Positions 10,847-21,891 of a stretch of DNA of 64,000 nt are shown in pieces (the first letter of the stretch is position 1; each line of letters starts with the position of its first letter). This stretch comes from Ustilago trichophora. Taxonomy: Eukaryota > Basidiomycota > Ustilaginomycetes > Ustilaginales > Ustilaginaceae. The stretch covers positions 310,001 to 374,000 of the forward strand of contig OOIN01000029.1 of assembly GCA_900323505.1 (NCBI GenBank), in the 5' to 3' direction. The notes under the pieces were generated by a model that saw only the letters and a list, made by a program, of their open reading frames with translations, searched no databases and was not told the origin of the DNA. The position numbers were made by a program, and so were the translations under genes.

Positions 10847-12940
10847 CTACTCTGTCAACTTTTCATCTCCCCCCGCAACTGTCGCCGTACTCGCGTCGCC
10901 TGCAACCGAGCTCAAATCCTGCATCGACTCATGAGCCGTCACCATCGTCTCGTCTCCTCCCTGGTTGTTGAGTGAAGCCGATGCATTTGGCGACGCCGAA
11001 CCGCTCACCTTTCTTGCGCCATCGCCTTGACTGGGTCCATTGTTGTTACCTAGACTACGTGGTGGATTGCCGCATCGATCTTTGCCATACGAGATCTTGA
11101 CGTTTTGATAGTCGGGGTGACTCTTCATCCCTTCAATGCACTTGATGGCCGATTGAATGTTGGTAAAGTTGGCAAACGCGCAGTTCTTCTCGCGCAGACT
11201 GTTGACCGTTTCGATTTCGCCGTATTGCGAAAAGTCGTTGCGGATCTTGTCCTCGGTCAACAGATCGGGATCGTCAATGTTGCCAATGTAGACGTTGCGC
11301 GAGCCTCCTGCCTGAACAGCAAATTGGATCGCAGGGCTCAGGGGGCCCGAGTGCTTGCCCCATCCAATCTTGAGCCTTCGATTGTGGATCATGATGCCCG
11401 AATACGATGCCAGGTGGAAAAAGGCCAGCGCTGCGTTTGGATCGACAAACGTGACAAAGGCAATGTGCTTTTCGGGGATGAAGCGGATGTTTTGCAAAAT
11501 GCCTCCACGAATGTGGTTGCAAATCTCGGCGGTGGTGGTCTCGGGATGGATGTTGCCAAGGTAGATGGTGCGATTGCCGAGCTGCTCGAGGGCAGTGGCG
11601 TTGGCACCCATCATGGCGGCAGCAGGGCCAAATACCGAGCTGGCAGGAGAGCGTCCGTTGTCGGGCGCGTTGTTGGCTCCAGCAAAAGCGGCGGTGGGGT
11701 ATCCGAGTGAAGCCGCGGCAGCCAGACCCATAGCAGCAGCCTGGTTGTTGTGAGCCTGGTTCTGTTGTTGACTCTTGGGTACGTAAGCACATCGATCCTT
11801 GCCGTAGCTGACCCTCTTGCCTGCCCATGCTGGCTCGGTGGGGAGGGTAGCCACCACCTTGATGGCCGTCTGGATCGAGAGAAAGTGAATAAAGCCAATG
11901 TTCTTGTCGCGCACGATCTTGACCTGGTCAATGGGACCGAAGCGAGAAAGGTCGTCTCGAAGCGACTGCTCGGAAGCGGTCTCGTCGAGCTGGCCGACAT
12001 AGACGTTTCGCGAGGCCTGGTTCTGCTGCACTGCCATCAGGACAGCGGGATGGCACTGGGAGGGTTTACCCCAACCAATCTTGAGCTCTTGGTTGTGGAG
12101 AGACACCTTCTTGACACAAGCATCGGCGTGGAAGGCAGTGGCAGTGGCGCCATCGAGAAACGAGATAAAGGCGCAGTTCTTCTCGGGCAAGATGCGAACA
12201 TTCTCGATGGGACCAAACTTGACGAGATTGAGCAGTTCATCGACCGAAGCGTCGGCGGGGAGGTTGCCGACGTAGACGGTTCGATTGAGAGGATTGACCT
12301 GCCGGGGCATGGCGGAAAGGACGCCGACGTTGGGGACAAATCCGGGCGTGTTGGCAAAGTTGGCAGCAAAGTTGGGGAACATGGCGGTGGCAGGATTCAA
12401 AGCGGCGGCGTTCGACATGAGGAAAGGTGCTGAGCCAGCAGCGTCAAAGTTTTGAGCATTCTGTCCACCGAGCAAGCCGGCGTGGCCGAGGTTGCCCGAG
12501 AAGGAGCGAGTTCCGTTTGTGCCATTGCCTGGAGGTTGAAGAGCGGGTACGCCAGCAAAAGGCTGAGGCTGAGCTTGTGGTGCGGCGCCGTTGGCGAGGA
12601 AAGCAGCCTGAGCGTGTGGCGATGCGCCAGCTGTGGGTGGAAAAGCGCCAAGAACGCCGGAGGACGAGTTGACAAGGTTCTGCTGTGCAAAGCTGGGAAT
12701 GTTGCCTTCAGAGACAAAGCGCGCCTTTTTTGCACCAGCGTCGGTAATTTGGGCGTTGGGGATGGAAGCGAGGTGGCCGAGGTTGGCGTGAGCGTCGTAC
12801 GATTGAGAGGGAGCGCGCTTCATCATGCCGAGGGTATCGAGCGCGTAGCCGGGCGCAGTAGCGGGGTTGGGCTGGTTGGGAGCGGAAAAGCCGTTGGAGG
12901 CAAAGGTGTTGGGAGCAGCTAAGGTGTTTTCCTCGTGCAT
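10847..12940 (-). CDS. Four-RRM RNA-binding protein (Mrn1/Nrd1 type)
   Basis: 697 residues from the ATG at 12940 (MHEENTLAAPN); the frame is open 9 bp further only through a TTG. Four RNA recognition motifs are seen at about 217-290 (TVYVGNLPAD...CAFISF), 309-385 (NVYVGQLDE...IGFIHF), 455-528 (TIYLGNIHPE...IAFVTF) and 546-620 (NVYIGNIDDPD...CAFANF). Pairs share the trailing motifs LKIGWGKxS and VSYGKDRC, which mark the fungal Mrn1 (budding yeast) and Nrd1/Msa (fission yeast) family of post-transcriptional regulators of differentiation and stress. A 215-residue Ala/Asn/Gln/Pro-rich N-terminus and a low-complexity tail flank the RRMs. Rrm4 of Ustilago is a different protein (three RRMs plus MLLE). 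The leader upstream carries an A18 tract at about 13047-13064. Confidence 0.92.
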   Translation of the reverse strand: MHEENTLAAPNTFASNGFSAPNQPNPATAPGYALDTLGMMKRAPSQSYDAHANLGHLASIPNAQITDAGAKKARFVSEGNIPSFAQQNLVNSSSGVLGAFPPTAGASPHAQAAFLANGAAPQAQPQPFAGVPALQPPGNGTNGTRSFSGNLGHAGLLGGQNAQNFDAAGSAPFLMSNAAALNPATAMFPNFAANFANTPGFVPNVGVLSAMPRQVNPLNRTVYVGNLPADASVDELLNLVKFGPIENVRILPEKNCAFISFLDGATATAFHADACVKKVSLHNQELKIGWGKPSQCHPAVLMAVQQNQASRNVYVGQLDETASEQSLRDDLSRFGPIDQVKIVRDKNIGFIHFLSIQTAIKVVATLPTEPAWAGKRVSYGKDRCAYVPKSQQQNQAHNNQAAAMGLAAAASLGYPTAAFAGANNAPDNGRSPASSVFGPAAAMMGANATALEQLGNRTIYLGNIHPETTTAEICNHIRGGILQNIRFIPEKHIAFVTFVDPNAALAFFHLASYSGIMIHNRRLKIGWGKHSGPLSPAIQFAVQAGGSRNVYIGNIDDPDLLTEDKIRNDFSQYGEIETVNSLREKNCAFANFTNIQSAIKCIEGMKSHPDYQNVKISYGKDRCGNPPRSLGNNNGPSQGDGARKVSGSASPNASASLNNQGGDETMVTAHESMQDLSSVAGDASTATVAGGDEKLTE

Positions 12941-14706
12941 GGCGGTCAAGTGTAGACCGTGATGGAATGAGGGTGCTACAGACGGTAAGATGATATGAGA
13001 GAGGATTCGTCACACTAGCGACGGTCTCACGAATGAATGGAAACCCAAAAAAAAAAAAAAAAAACTTCGATGTGCGGTGTTTGTAGATCGAGTCGGAGGT
13101 GACCAATCTAAGGGGTAGTGATTATCGTAGGGCGTTGGCTTTGTAGCGAGTTACGCGAGCTGGAGATCGAAAGCACGATCAGACGTGGAAGAGGCACTGC
13201 TACAAGGGATGCGAATCGAAAGTGACTGAGCAAAAGGTGAAAGAGAATCGTCACGAACAACTTGGGTCGCCAAAAGGTCGCCTTGTACAGATAAGAAGAG
13301 AGAGGTGGACCAAAAGAAATGCAAGCCAGAGTACGTGCCACTGAAGGAAGGGGGGGCTATAAGGCGGTAAGGAAATCAAAGAAGGGAGAGGAAGACGGAG
13401 GAAAAGAAGAGGTAAAGATGACGGTGATGATGGGTGAAGGAAGGAAGGAAGAGTGTAAGCCGGAATCGGAGAAGGAGTTGGAAATGGTCCAAGGGCGTAC
13501 TGCACTGTACTGTACAGTACTGTACAGTAGTGAACAGCGTGTAGAAGCAGCAAAGCCAGTCAACACAGCCAGACAAGTCGAAAGAGAGGGAGAGACAGAG
13601 AGAAAGAGAGTGCGCGGGCGGGCAGTAAAAATTGGAATTGATTGTTGCGCGGTGCCTGGTGCCCGTCAGTCTGTGCCCGTGCGAGACGGCCATGGGAGCA
13701 GACAAAGAGTTGAGCTATTTCACTCTTTCTCTTTTCGCAGATGCAACTGTGCTGTTGGCTGGCGGCGAAATCCATTCACACACTTTCTTTTCTTTTTTTT
13801 TTTTCTATATATTTTGGGTTTTGTTTTGCAGCTTTGTGCTACGATGAAAGGAAGATAGAGAAGCAAGACTCAGTTGAAAGAGTAACATACAATAGGATAG
13901 AGAGGATTACCTGGAAGTGCGTTTGGTGCTTGCGTGTGTGCGTACTTGGTTGGCGTGTGGCACACATTTCAAACCCCAACGCACGACCAACACATGCACG
14001 CAACCAGCACACGCACGCACTTGATTCTTGGAATCTCTTTTCGAATTGACAGGTTTCAGAGGAGCAACCTCTGTGTCTCTCCTTTTTAGCATGATTGGCA
14101 TCTGACACAGCATGTTGTTCTTCTTGTTCTTTTCTTGTTGTTCTTGTTGTTGTTCTTGCTTGCATTGACTGGCTAACATCAACACCATGTGAGCTTGTGA
14201 ACTTGGCACTCTATTGGTTTTGGTGAGCACCCAGAGGAGGTGTCAACGCTGTGAGTTAGCTTACAATGGACACAGTAGTTATGCAAGGCAGCATAGCTTT
14301 AGCATAGCTTGCTATTGTACATAGTTATGTCGGCTGCACTTCCATGCGAGCCATCGAAGCAAAAAACCACTTTTGAGATCGGGCATGTACGTTTTTGGCT
14401 ATCGGGCAATCAAAAATCGCGACCCCGCATTCAGCTTTCACACGGAAGAAAATGCATCCATTCTTTGCCATGCTCGGACGAACGAAATCACATCCCGACG
14501 CACACGCATATACACAAAACAGTCCGAATCCATGAAAAAGCATTGCGATTAAAACAAGGTGGAAAAGATGAATGATAGAGTTCCGTCTTGACAATGTTCA
14601 GGACGCAGCTTGAATCGCATCACAAGAAAAAGAATGCGAGAAGGGTGCTTTGGTTTGTGGTTGGTTCGATTTGACTTTGCTTGTGTCGTCGGTCAACCCT
14701 TTTTTT
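12941..14706. other. Intergenic region upstream of the four-RRM gene
   Basis: This 1.77-kb spacer between two minus-strand genes includes an A18 tract (about 13047-13064), purine-rich runs at 13340-13480, and a dense TACTGTACAGTA palindrome at 13490-13529. A T-rich tract lies near 13790-13805, and repeated TTGTTCT units at about 14110-14160. A 179-codon open frame across 13319-13858 is low-complexity and not supported as a gene. Confidence 0.55.
13490..13529. promoter_or_regulatory. TACTGTACAGTA palindrome array upstream of the four-RRM gene
   Basis: Four overlapping half-units (GTACTGCACTGTACTGTACAG, then TACTGTACAGTAG) centred about 570 bp upstream of the ATG. It is perfectly palindromic over CTGTACAGTACTGTACAG. 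Best member of the motif family together with 26532-26560 and 49556-49580. Confidence 0.5.
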
Positions 14707-15796
14707 TTACTCGTCGGATCGAGTATCGCCCAGGCTGAACTCGCCCGTCTTGGCAGCCTCAATGTAACCTTTGACCTTTTCGTAGATGGTGAAGACCACA
14801 GCTTGACCGGGAGCCACACGTGCAACTCGTGGAGTGATGCCCTTCCAGAACGCGCTGGCTCCTTCCTGAGCAAACATGTCCTTGGCCACCTTGACCACAC
14901 GGCTGATGGCCGTCTCTCCTTCCACCCGCGATGCTCGCTGGATACGCGTCTTGATCGTGTCGATCGGAGCGTTCGAGAACGGTCCAAGCGCACCCGAGAT
15001 CAGACCAATCACAGCAGTCTCGTACGAAGGCAGTTCCGTGGTTCCGTGGTAGCGCTGGGCGGCACCCTTGAGTTCCTGGTAGGCGGTAAAGTTGGCAGCC
15101 TGGTTGGTGGCCTGTCGTAAAGCTGTCAGGCCCACACCACGGTACAGCGTCATGAATCCTTCCTCGCGAATAATCGTGTACAGAGCGTGCGCCGCGTTAC
15201 GGTATCGAGGCACTTCCAGAGGGTCGGCGAGCGAGTGCTGCTGTGCTTGCAGACGAATCTTGACCACCTCCATTGGGTTGACAACGGCTACAGCTTCTGT
15301 AGTACCCGCACCGAGACCTGCAAGGAAAATACCCTGTGACGACGTCTTGCCCGTCGTCTTGTCTGCCAGAGCTGCCTTGTACTGCTCGAAACTCATGAAT
15401 CGGATGGCCATCTTGGGCACGATACCAGCTACAACCGCACCAAGTCCCTTATACAGACCAAGAGGAGTCTCGCGCTTGATAATGTGAGCACCTGTGGCGA
15501 TGAAACCTCGAGGCTTCTCACCAGCCTTCTTTCCTCTACGCGAAAGCTGCATGCGCACCTTGATCGTGTCGAGGGCTGCCAAAGAGAAAGCCAAGGAAAA
15601 TCATATGAAACGGTCACGGTCAGCTCTTGATTCGACTCACCCAATTCTGCGAACATGAAACTGAAGCGAAAATGCGAAAATGAACAAGATACTTACGATG
15701 ACAGGTACATGCTTCCGCAAAACCTGCGATACCACCGGCGATCAGGTGAGTGGAAGGTGCCACCTTGGGCTTATTGTTAGGTTCTGACTTGGCCAT
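14707..15796 (-). CDS. SFC1: Mitochondrial succinate/fumarate carrier, one intron
   Basis: Exons 15796-15697 and 15575-14707 (intron 15696-15576, GTAAGT...GCAG) encode 322 residues, the same length as yeast Sfc1/Acr1. It exchanges cytosolic succinate for mitochondrial fumarate across the inner membrane and links the glyoxylate cycle to gluconeogenesis. The splice is fixed by biology: joining CAT-C to CC-CTC gives HPLDTIKVRMQ, the first Px[DE]xx[KR] carrier signature. The other two are NPMEVVKIRLQAQ and NAPIDTIKTRIQ. The blocks YKGLGAVVAGIVPKMAIRF, RQATNQAANFT and GITPRVARVAPGQAV match Sfc1 rather than the citrate carrier. A GT/CA microsatellite sits directly before the start codon. Confidence 0.95.
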
Positions 15797-15818
15797 CGTG
15801 TGTGTGTGTGTGTGTGTG
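15797..15818. repeat. GT/CA microsatellite abutting the SFC1 start codon
   Basis: About ten GT units (CA in the SFC1 transcript) end one or two bases before the ATG at 15796, so the repeat lies in the 5' leader at the initiation site. Confidence 0.85.
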
Positions 15819-18800
15819 ATACGTTAGGTGCCGTTTTGCTGGATGTGAGTTTCGGGGAGAATGTATGCTTGATGCGGTTGCGATCAAGAAGTTGTGCTGG
15901 GAGCAGATCTATTATTGCGCTCTCACTTGCTTGGAGAGGGAATGATGACGTGCAGGTGGATTAGTTGATGGAAGAACAAAAGACGACGAGCAAAATCGAG
16001 GGAGAGCAAGAAGGAGGAGTCATCAAGAGGGGAAAGGACACCTTTAAAGGGCAGGAGGCAATCGAAGGATAGAAGCCGGCCAAGCTTGTTTAGCGGACCT
16101 CTGGACACTGAGGGGGAAGGGGAGGGGATTGGCCGACCGAAGCTGAAAGAGAATTCAGAGAGCACAGATCCGTCCGACACTTGGCCGCTGTGTCCGCTTC
16201 TTGAAAACCAAAAAAAGAGTGAGTGCTGTCTCGGACTACGGTTAGCTGCAGTGACCGTTGGCCGGCTGAATTCGGCTTCAAAAAAAAGGTGGAGAAAACA
16301 AAGCAAGAAAAAGCGGCAGCTCGAGCGTGTCTCTCGTTGGTTCTCCCCGCTTTTTTTCTCGCTTTGCTTGCGCTCTGCAACCACTCTTTTTCATTTTCAT
16401 TTTTTTTTTTTTTTTTTTTGTCCACACAAAAAGCGGAGGGGCCCCGAGGGCGTTTTCTTTCTTGCAAGAGCAAAGAATGTGTGTGTGACTCAATCGAGAG
16501 AGAGAGAGAGAGCAAAGTGTGACGAAGATGCACAACTCAGAGGTCTCACTCCGGTTCAGTGGTTGGCGTCACAAGCGGTTGACACTAGCCAAAACGGCGA
16601 GGCGAGGTTGAGGCTTGAGCGCTTGGCGATCTGATTTTTGTCAACGACAAGTGTGTGCGTGTCACGCTCCTTCTTAGGTTCTGCCGGTTACTGTCAAGTG
16701 ATCATGTCCGGGGCGCTGAAAGGCGGCGACGCCGATCCAGCATGTCTACTTTGACCTTTGCTTGCAACCATCGAACGATTAACTATTCTCTGGCTCGCAA
16801 GCGACGAGCATCCGTGCTGCTGCTGCTCCTCCTCCCCGCTCTCGCTTGTACTCTACCGCTGTTCACACCTGGTTCGATATTTGTAATTTGTTCCGAACCA
16901 TGCCGGTGCTGCATCATTGCTACTCTAGCGACTAGCCTAGCTATGTGTATGTCTGGATAACACCTCCTCAATGCTCTTCATTTTCAACTTGCCTTTCGCG
17001 TCTCTCTCTTTTCTGAATGTCAAGAACGGCTCTCATCTATTGCGACAGGGATCTCAGCTCGCTCCACGGTACATTTCCACCTGGCAAAGCATCTTGCTGT
17101 CAGCTGAAGGAGTGACAGTATTGGGAGATTTCAGATCGGGCACAACTTGGCCACCAGAACGGTTGATTATGTTGACCACAAACGCGACTTACTTTGCACT
17201 TTCACGAGCTTTCCGCCTTTGCTCTGTCCCCGCATCGTCGTGTGGATCTGACGAACCGTGTCTCGTTGAGGCAAGGCTTGACTGCAGTGTGACGCAACAC
17301 ACCTCTTTTCATCACTGCCGTATCCGAGCTTTCCGACGTTGATATCTGATATCTTGTTGGGTTGCAGTCTTGTGATCATGGCAAGCCCATGCAGCAAGGT
17401 ACAGAGATCGCCAATGTCGGAATTGGTTTCCATTTCCTGTCCTATGTTAGAGTGCAAACAGCAGCACGCTTTCCGTACTTTGAGAAGAGCTTTGACACGC
17501 TCTACTTTCTAGCTTGGCGAAGTTGCTCGCTCTAACTTCATCTGTTGGTCAATCTTCATGTGGCATGGTGTGGGTGTAGGGCCGGAGACACCGGGTGCTG
17601 TTGACCGAGGTGGAAAGAGCCGCTGTTCAAAATCAACGCTGTAACGGTCTTGCTCCGGTGCTCCGGAATGGTCCTTAGAGAAGAGAGGGCCAAGAGCGGT
17701 GTTGGTCCGCTTCGTCCGGCGACTAAATCCGGCCGGTAGAGTGTTCAAAATTGGCCGGTCACAGATCGATCTTTGTTACACCGAACCCGATCTGGGGCCA
17801 TCGGCTCATCAAGATAGCACCCTCGACTACTGCTGCTGCACGCATCTACCACACAGAACAGAAACAAAACAAGGCTGGTGGCTGCACATGGTTTGGACAG
17901 CTGTGGAAGTTGACTGGACGGCTTTGGCTGCCGGTGTGCAAGACTGAAATCTTGTAGAATCACGCGGCGCATCTGAGATTGAAAAAAGGTGCGCAGATTT
18001 CAACACCCTGGAAGCCTGATCAACAATGATGTTTCTCTACTGTACACTCGAGACGTAGATGTCGGGGCATGGAAAAGAGCAATGAAAGAAGCGATCAAGT
18101 GTGGAGGAGCAAGGTTGCCGCGTCAGCCTCGCCTGGCAACCCCGTTGAATGAGCTGGAAAGCCAAAAAGAGCACGCTGGACCCTGTACAGTAACGAAACA
18201 GCTAAGGGAGCCCACACACTGTTTTGAACCAGTGACTTTATCTGCTTTTCTGTCTATCGAGTTTGACACAAGTCTGGTGCTTGCAGATTGTAGATTGGAT
18301 TCGCGCTACTGTATTTGTATCATACTCAGACTCAAGCTTGGATAGCCCGAACGAGAGAAAAGCTAGAATGGCTAAGAGAGTGGCAAGCGGCAAGGAGAAG
18401 CTGTGGGGGCTTGGTCATGGATGGGCCCCTGAATGAGATCGGCAACGGCGGCGATCCCCGGTGGTAAACGCTGTGGCGCGTATACAGTCCAGTAGCTTGA
18501 CTGTCCGCAAGGTTAAGTGTTGCGCAGAGAAATGACAAGAGAGCAGAGTCACGTAACTACCGATCTAGACGGCGAATGGGACTGAATTGGCAAAGGGTTG
18601 CGTGACCCTGCCTTGAGATTGTGATTGAAAAAGAGGAAAAGGGGTCACAACAGCCTTTGCTCGCCATCCCAAAGCGGAAAGTCGTGAACAGGTCAGACCA
18701 TCCAAAAGGGGCCGGGCCACCTTAGCAGTAACCTTAGCAGTCAGTTGACTATGTAGCGTTGAGCGACGCGCAGAATGCAACATGGATACTGTTCTGTTCT

Positions 18801-19456
18801 GTACTGTACGTACTGTAGGGCAGCTGTGCTGTGTCCATCAGCGGGGCGTCAATGCCAAATGATGCGCGATGATCCTTGTGGAGTTGAGATGCGAGAAACT
18901 CAGCCAATCCAAATTTCCAACAAGGCAGCAAACCAGTCTTCCGCATTCATAGATAAGACAGTGGCAGAACAGCGCACAGCTCACTCTCTTTCTCGCTCTC
19001 TCGCTCAGACCACCGCGTTTCTGCCTTTCTCACTAGATCTCAGCGCAGCGCACTTGGCCCCTTTGCTCTTGTCGCTGCTGCGCTCAACTGATAGCGGATT
19101 TCCCACAAAGGACCCTGCCCGTCTCTCTCTCTCTCTCTCTCTCTGCTCTCGTCTCCACCTCGTCGTCAGCAATCGCAGCCAGCCAGCCAGTCAGTCAGCC
19201 GGCACTCTCTTTGCTACTTGAACTCGTCTCTCTTTCTCCTCTCCTCATCATTCAACCACCATCTTCATCACCGCCACCACCACCAACTACCTCCAACAGT
19301 TGTGGTGTTTGACCCTGCTATCCTGCTTACCACTGCTACTTCCTCCTCCTCCATCTCCTCGCCCTTCTCTTCTCCTGTGATTCATCTTTCTTCACACAAG
19401 CACAACCCAACCATTGCATCCGCATATCCACTACTCTTGCATACTCTCTCATAATC
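15819..19456. other. Gene-poor 3.6-kb spacer between divergent genes
   Basis: No coding region is supported here. It holds a T18-20 tract near 16400-16419, a GA repeat at about 16494-16512, CCGG-rich sequence at 17580-17760, TACTGTACGTACTGTA at 18800-18816, smaller TGTACAGTA copies at 18184-18192 and 18039-18046, and a CT repeat at 19121-19144. The last 500 bp before the protease ATG are pyrimidine-rich, as expected of a 5' leader and promoter. Short open frames such as 16971-17342 have no recognisable protein features. Confidence 0.5.
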
Positions 19457-21076
19457 ATGTACGCTAAGCGTTACTTGGGCCTCTTGGCTCTGGCTCTCAG
19501 CCTTCCCCTTGCTGCACTTGCAGCTCCCGCTCACCAGCCATTCGTTCCCGGATCGAGCGCAAACGCATACTCTCCCTCGACTCAGTTTGCTCCTCTTACC
19601 GCAAACCCCGAGCTCGAGACCATCCCTGGCGCCTATATGGTCGTTCTCAAGCACGGCGTTAGCTCCAATGACTTTTTTGCTCACCAGAGCCTCATCTCCT
19701 CCGCTCAGCTTTCCGCAAACAGCTTCCACGGCGAGAACGCCGATGGAATCAGGCACGTCTACGACCTCGAGGGCCACCTCCAGGGTTACGCCGGCAAGTT
19801 TACCGATGATGTCCTCGACTACATCCGTGCTCAGCCCGAGGTCGAGTACGTCGAGATGGACACCCTCGTCTCCGTCGAGGTCATGCCCCAGACTGAGGAC
19901 AAGGTCTGGGATGTCAACTACGATGCCAACCTTGCTGACGCCTCGCTCTCTGCCATGAACACTGGCAAACTCGGTGCTTACGATGTCGAGAAGGGCGCTC
20001 CCTGGGGTCTTGCCCGTATCTCGCACCGCAAGCGTCTCGGTCTTAGCACCTTCAACAAGTACGTCTACCAGGGTGACGGTGGTGAAGGTGTTACTGCCTA
20101 CGTCATTGACACTGGTATCAACATCAAGCACGTCGAATTCGAAGGACGCGCCCGATGGGGTAAGACCATGCCCCAGAATGACGTCGACGAAGATGGCAAT
20201 GGTCACGGTACCCACTGTGCCGGTACCATTGGCTCGCGCAAGTACGGTGTTGCCAAGAAGGCTGAGCTCGTCGCCGTCAAGGTTCTTGGCTCCGGCGGCT
20301 CTGGTTCCATGTCGGACGTCACTGGTGGTGTTCTCTGGGCTGTCGAGGACGCCAAGAAGCTCACTGCTCAGTTCCGTGCCAACCCTCACTCGGCTGCTGC
20401 CAAGAAGCACAAGGGTTTCGTTGCCAACATGTCGCTCGGTGGTGGCAAGTCGCCCACTCTGGACAAGGCCGTCAACGGTGCCGTGACCAGCGGTATGCAT
20501 TTCGGCGTTGCTGCTGGTAACGAGAATCAGGACGCTTGCAACGTTTCGCCCGCCGGTGCCTCGAACCCCGTCACTGTCGGTGCTTCCACCGTCCAGGACG
20601 AGCGTGCCTACTTCTCCAACAAGGGCAAGTGTGTCGACATTTTCGCCCCCGGTCTCAACATTCTCTCCACCTGGAACACTGGTAACACTTCGGTCAACAC
20701 CATCTCGGGTACCTCGATGGCCAGCCCTCACATTGTTGGTCTCCTCGCTTACCTCCTCTCGATCTACGGCACTGATGACTTTAAGCTCCTTACCAGCGGT
20801 GCCGAGCAGCTCTCGATTGCCGCAGTTGAGGATTCGCTTGCCTCGAGGCTTTCGAGCGTCATGCCCATCCCCGCTATGGCCCTTGACCTTGTCAGCAGCG
20901 TGGCTGGCTACTTTACCGGTCCTGGTGCCGCCGCCAAGTCGGACATTGACGGTGTACTCTCGCCCAACGACCTCAAGAAAGCCCTAATCAAGCTCGCCTC
21001 GCCCGGCGTCTTGACCGGTCTTGACCCTGACACCGTCAACAAGCTCGCCTTCAACAACGCCACCTCGTCCGCTTGA
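19457..21076 (+). CDS. Subtilisin-like serine protease (cerevisin / vacuolar protease B type)
   Basis: 539 residues, single exon, in the S8A proteinase-K-like family. A signal peptide is seen at about 1-22 (LGLLALALSLPLAALA). An I9 inhibitor propeptide follows (AYMVVLKHGVSSNDFFAHQ to VEYVEMD). The catalytic domain starts after about residue 175 (APWGLARISHRKRLG). The catalytic triad is Asp218 (VIDTGIN), His250 (GHGTHCAGTIG) and Ser420 (GTSMASPH), with oxyanion-hole Asn355 (AAGNEN). All are present, so an active enzyme is expected. Cerevisin-type proteases activate other vacuolar hydrolases and degrade proteins; orthologues are also known fungal allergens. Vacuolar rather than extracellular location is inferred from family resemblance. 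It is convergent with CCT8. Confidence 0.95.
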   Translation: MYAKRYLGLLALALSLPLAALAAPAHQPFVPGSSANAYSPSTQFAPLTANPELETIPGAYMVVLKHGVSSNDFFAHQSLISSAQLSANSFHGENADGIRHVYDLEGHLQGYAGKFTDDVLDYIRAQPEVEYVEMDTLVSVEVMPQTEDKVWDVNYDANLADASLSAMNTGKLGAYDVEKGAPWGLARISHRKRLGLSTFNKYVYQGDGGEGVTAYVIDTGINIKHVEFEGRARWGKTMPQNDVDEDGNGHGTHCAGTIGSRKYGVAKKAELVAVKVLGSGGSGSMSDVTGGVLWAVEDAKKLTAQFRANPHSAAAKKHKGFVANMSLGGGKSPTLDKAVNGAVTSGMHFGVAAGNENQDACNVSPAGASNPVTVGASTVQDERAYFSNKGKCVDIFAPGLNILSTWNTGNTSVNTISGTSMASPHIVGLLAYLLSIYGTDDFKLLTSGAEQLSIAAVEDSLASRLSSVMPIPAMALDLVSSVAGYFTGPGAAAKSDIDGVLSPNDLKKALIKLASPGVLTGLDPDTVNKLAFNNATSSA

Positions 21077-21891
21077 ACATCACTACAACTCGTACAGTAC
21101 CAGAGCTTGGGCTCCGCTGTCTCTGCTGCATACCGTCCTGCATGACATGTGTTTTTTTTTTTCTCTTCCCTTCCAGTTTCCCAGTTTCTCTGTTGTCGTC
21201 GCAATCTCTTTCTCTCTCTCTCGTCTCGCAAATTTTTTCCCCTCAATAGTTCCGTGATCAAGTCCACACGAGTTCCCAACATATATACACACTCACACAC
21301 TGTTCTCGTTGTATTCTCATCTCAATTTTTCCCATCGTGATTCCAATCGAACGTTTGACTTGATGATTTTTGACTTTGTTTTCTTTGCGTGATGGGCTGT
21401 GTAGTGTCGTTTTTGTTGTTGTGTGTTGTTGTGTGCTCTGCAGCAGAGCTCTGCTGTGTTGTGATGATAAAGCTGGTGAGACGACATTGAGCAGAGTAGA
21501 GCAGAGGGGGGGGGGGGGGGGGGGGGGGGGGGCTTTGATAGGGTTTTGAAGTTGAAAGTTTTGAATTGAATCATTTCAACTTTGATTGTGATCATGTCTG
21601 GGGGTTTGTTTTTTTGGTTTTGGGGGACGGGGGAGGGGGGGATGTGAAGTCTTTTGATGAGTGCCATCTAGTGAGGGGAAGATGCTTTTAGGCAAAGATG
21701 CCCCAGAGAAGCACTTGAACCATACTCGAACCCAAATTTTCTAACAACACAACACAACAACGAACAAATAACCTAACGAACCATCCACATTGAAATGTTT
21801 AATTCGTCCACTTCGTCCACCAACCCCCGAAGTACAAAACAAAAAACAAAAAACAACAACGAATCCAAAACCCGACCGTCAGTCTCAACAA
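21077..21891. other. Spacer between convergent genes, with poly-G tract
   Basis: This 0.8-kb 3' spacer shared by the protease and CCT8 contains a CGTACAGTACC motif at 21091-21102, CT-rich sequence near 21210-21224, GTTGTTGTGT repeats near 21410-21436, and a run of 27 G at 21506-21532. No gene is seen. Confidence 0.6.
21506..21532. repeat. Uninterrupted homopolymer of 27 G
   Basis: Counted directly in the sequence. It lies in the shared 3' region; a CCT8 transcript reading through would carry C27 and a protease transcript G27. Confidence 0.9.

Noticed and set aside
12941..12949. Start of the four-RRM protein at 12949
   Set aside because: The codon there is TTG; the first ATG is at 12940 in good context.
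13319..13858. 179-codon plus-strand frame in the spacer upstream of the four-RRM gene
   Set aside because: Lys/Glu-rich low-complexity translation that runs through microsatellite-like purine tracts and the TACTGTACAGTA palindrome.
15641..15646. 6-nt micro-exon AATTGG within the SFC1 intron, flanked by CAG and GTGAGT
   Set aside because: It keeps the frame, but it would replace the Pro of the HPLDTIK carrier signature with Gln-Leu-Ala. The single 121-nt intron gives the exact family motif and length.
16971..17342. 123-codon frame starting MLFIFNLPFASLSFL, considered as a small secreted effector
   Set aside because: The N-terminus is only weakly signal-like, no cleavage site or paired cysteines pattern is convincing, and no leader or terminator context supports it.
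19382..20731. 449-codon minus-strand frame opposite the subtilisin-like protease
   Set aside because: Same codon-bias effect; the protein is a Val/Gly/Asp-rich shadow of the protease.
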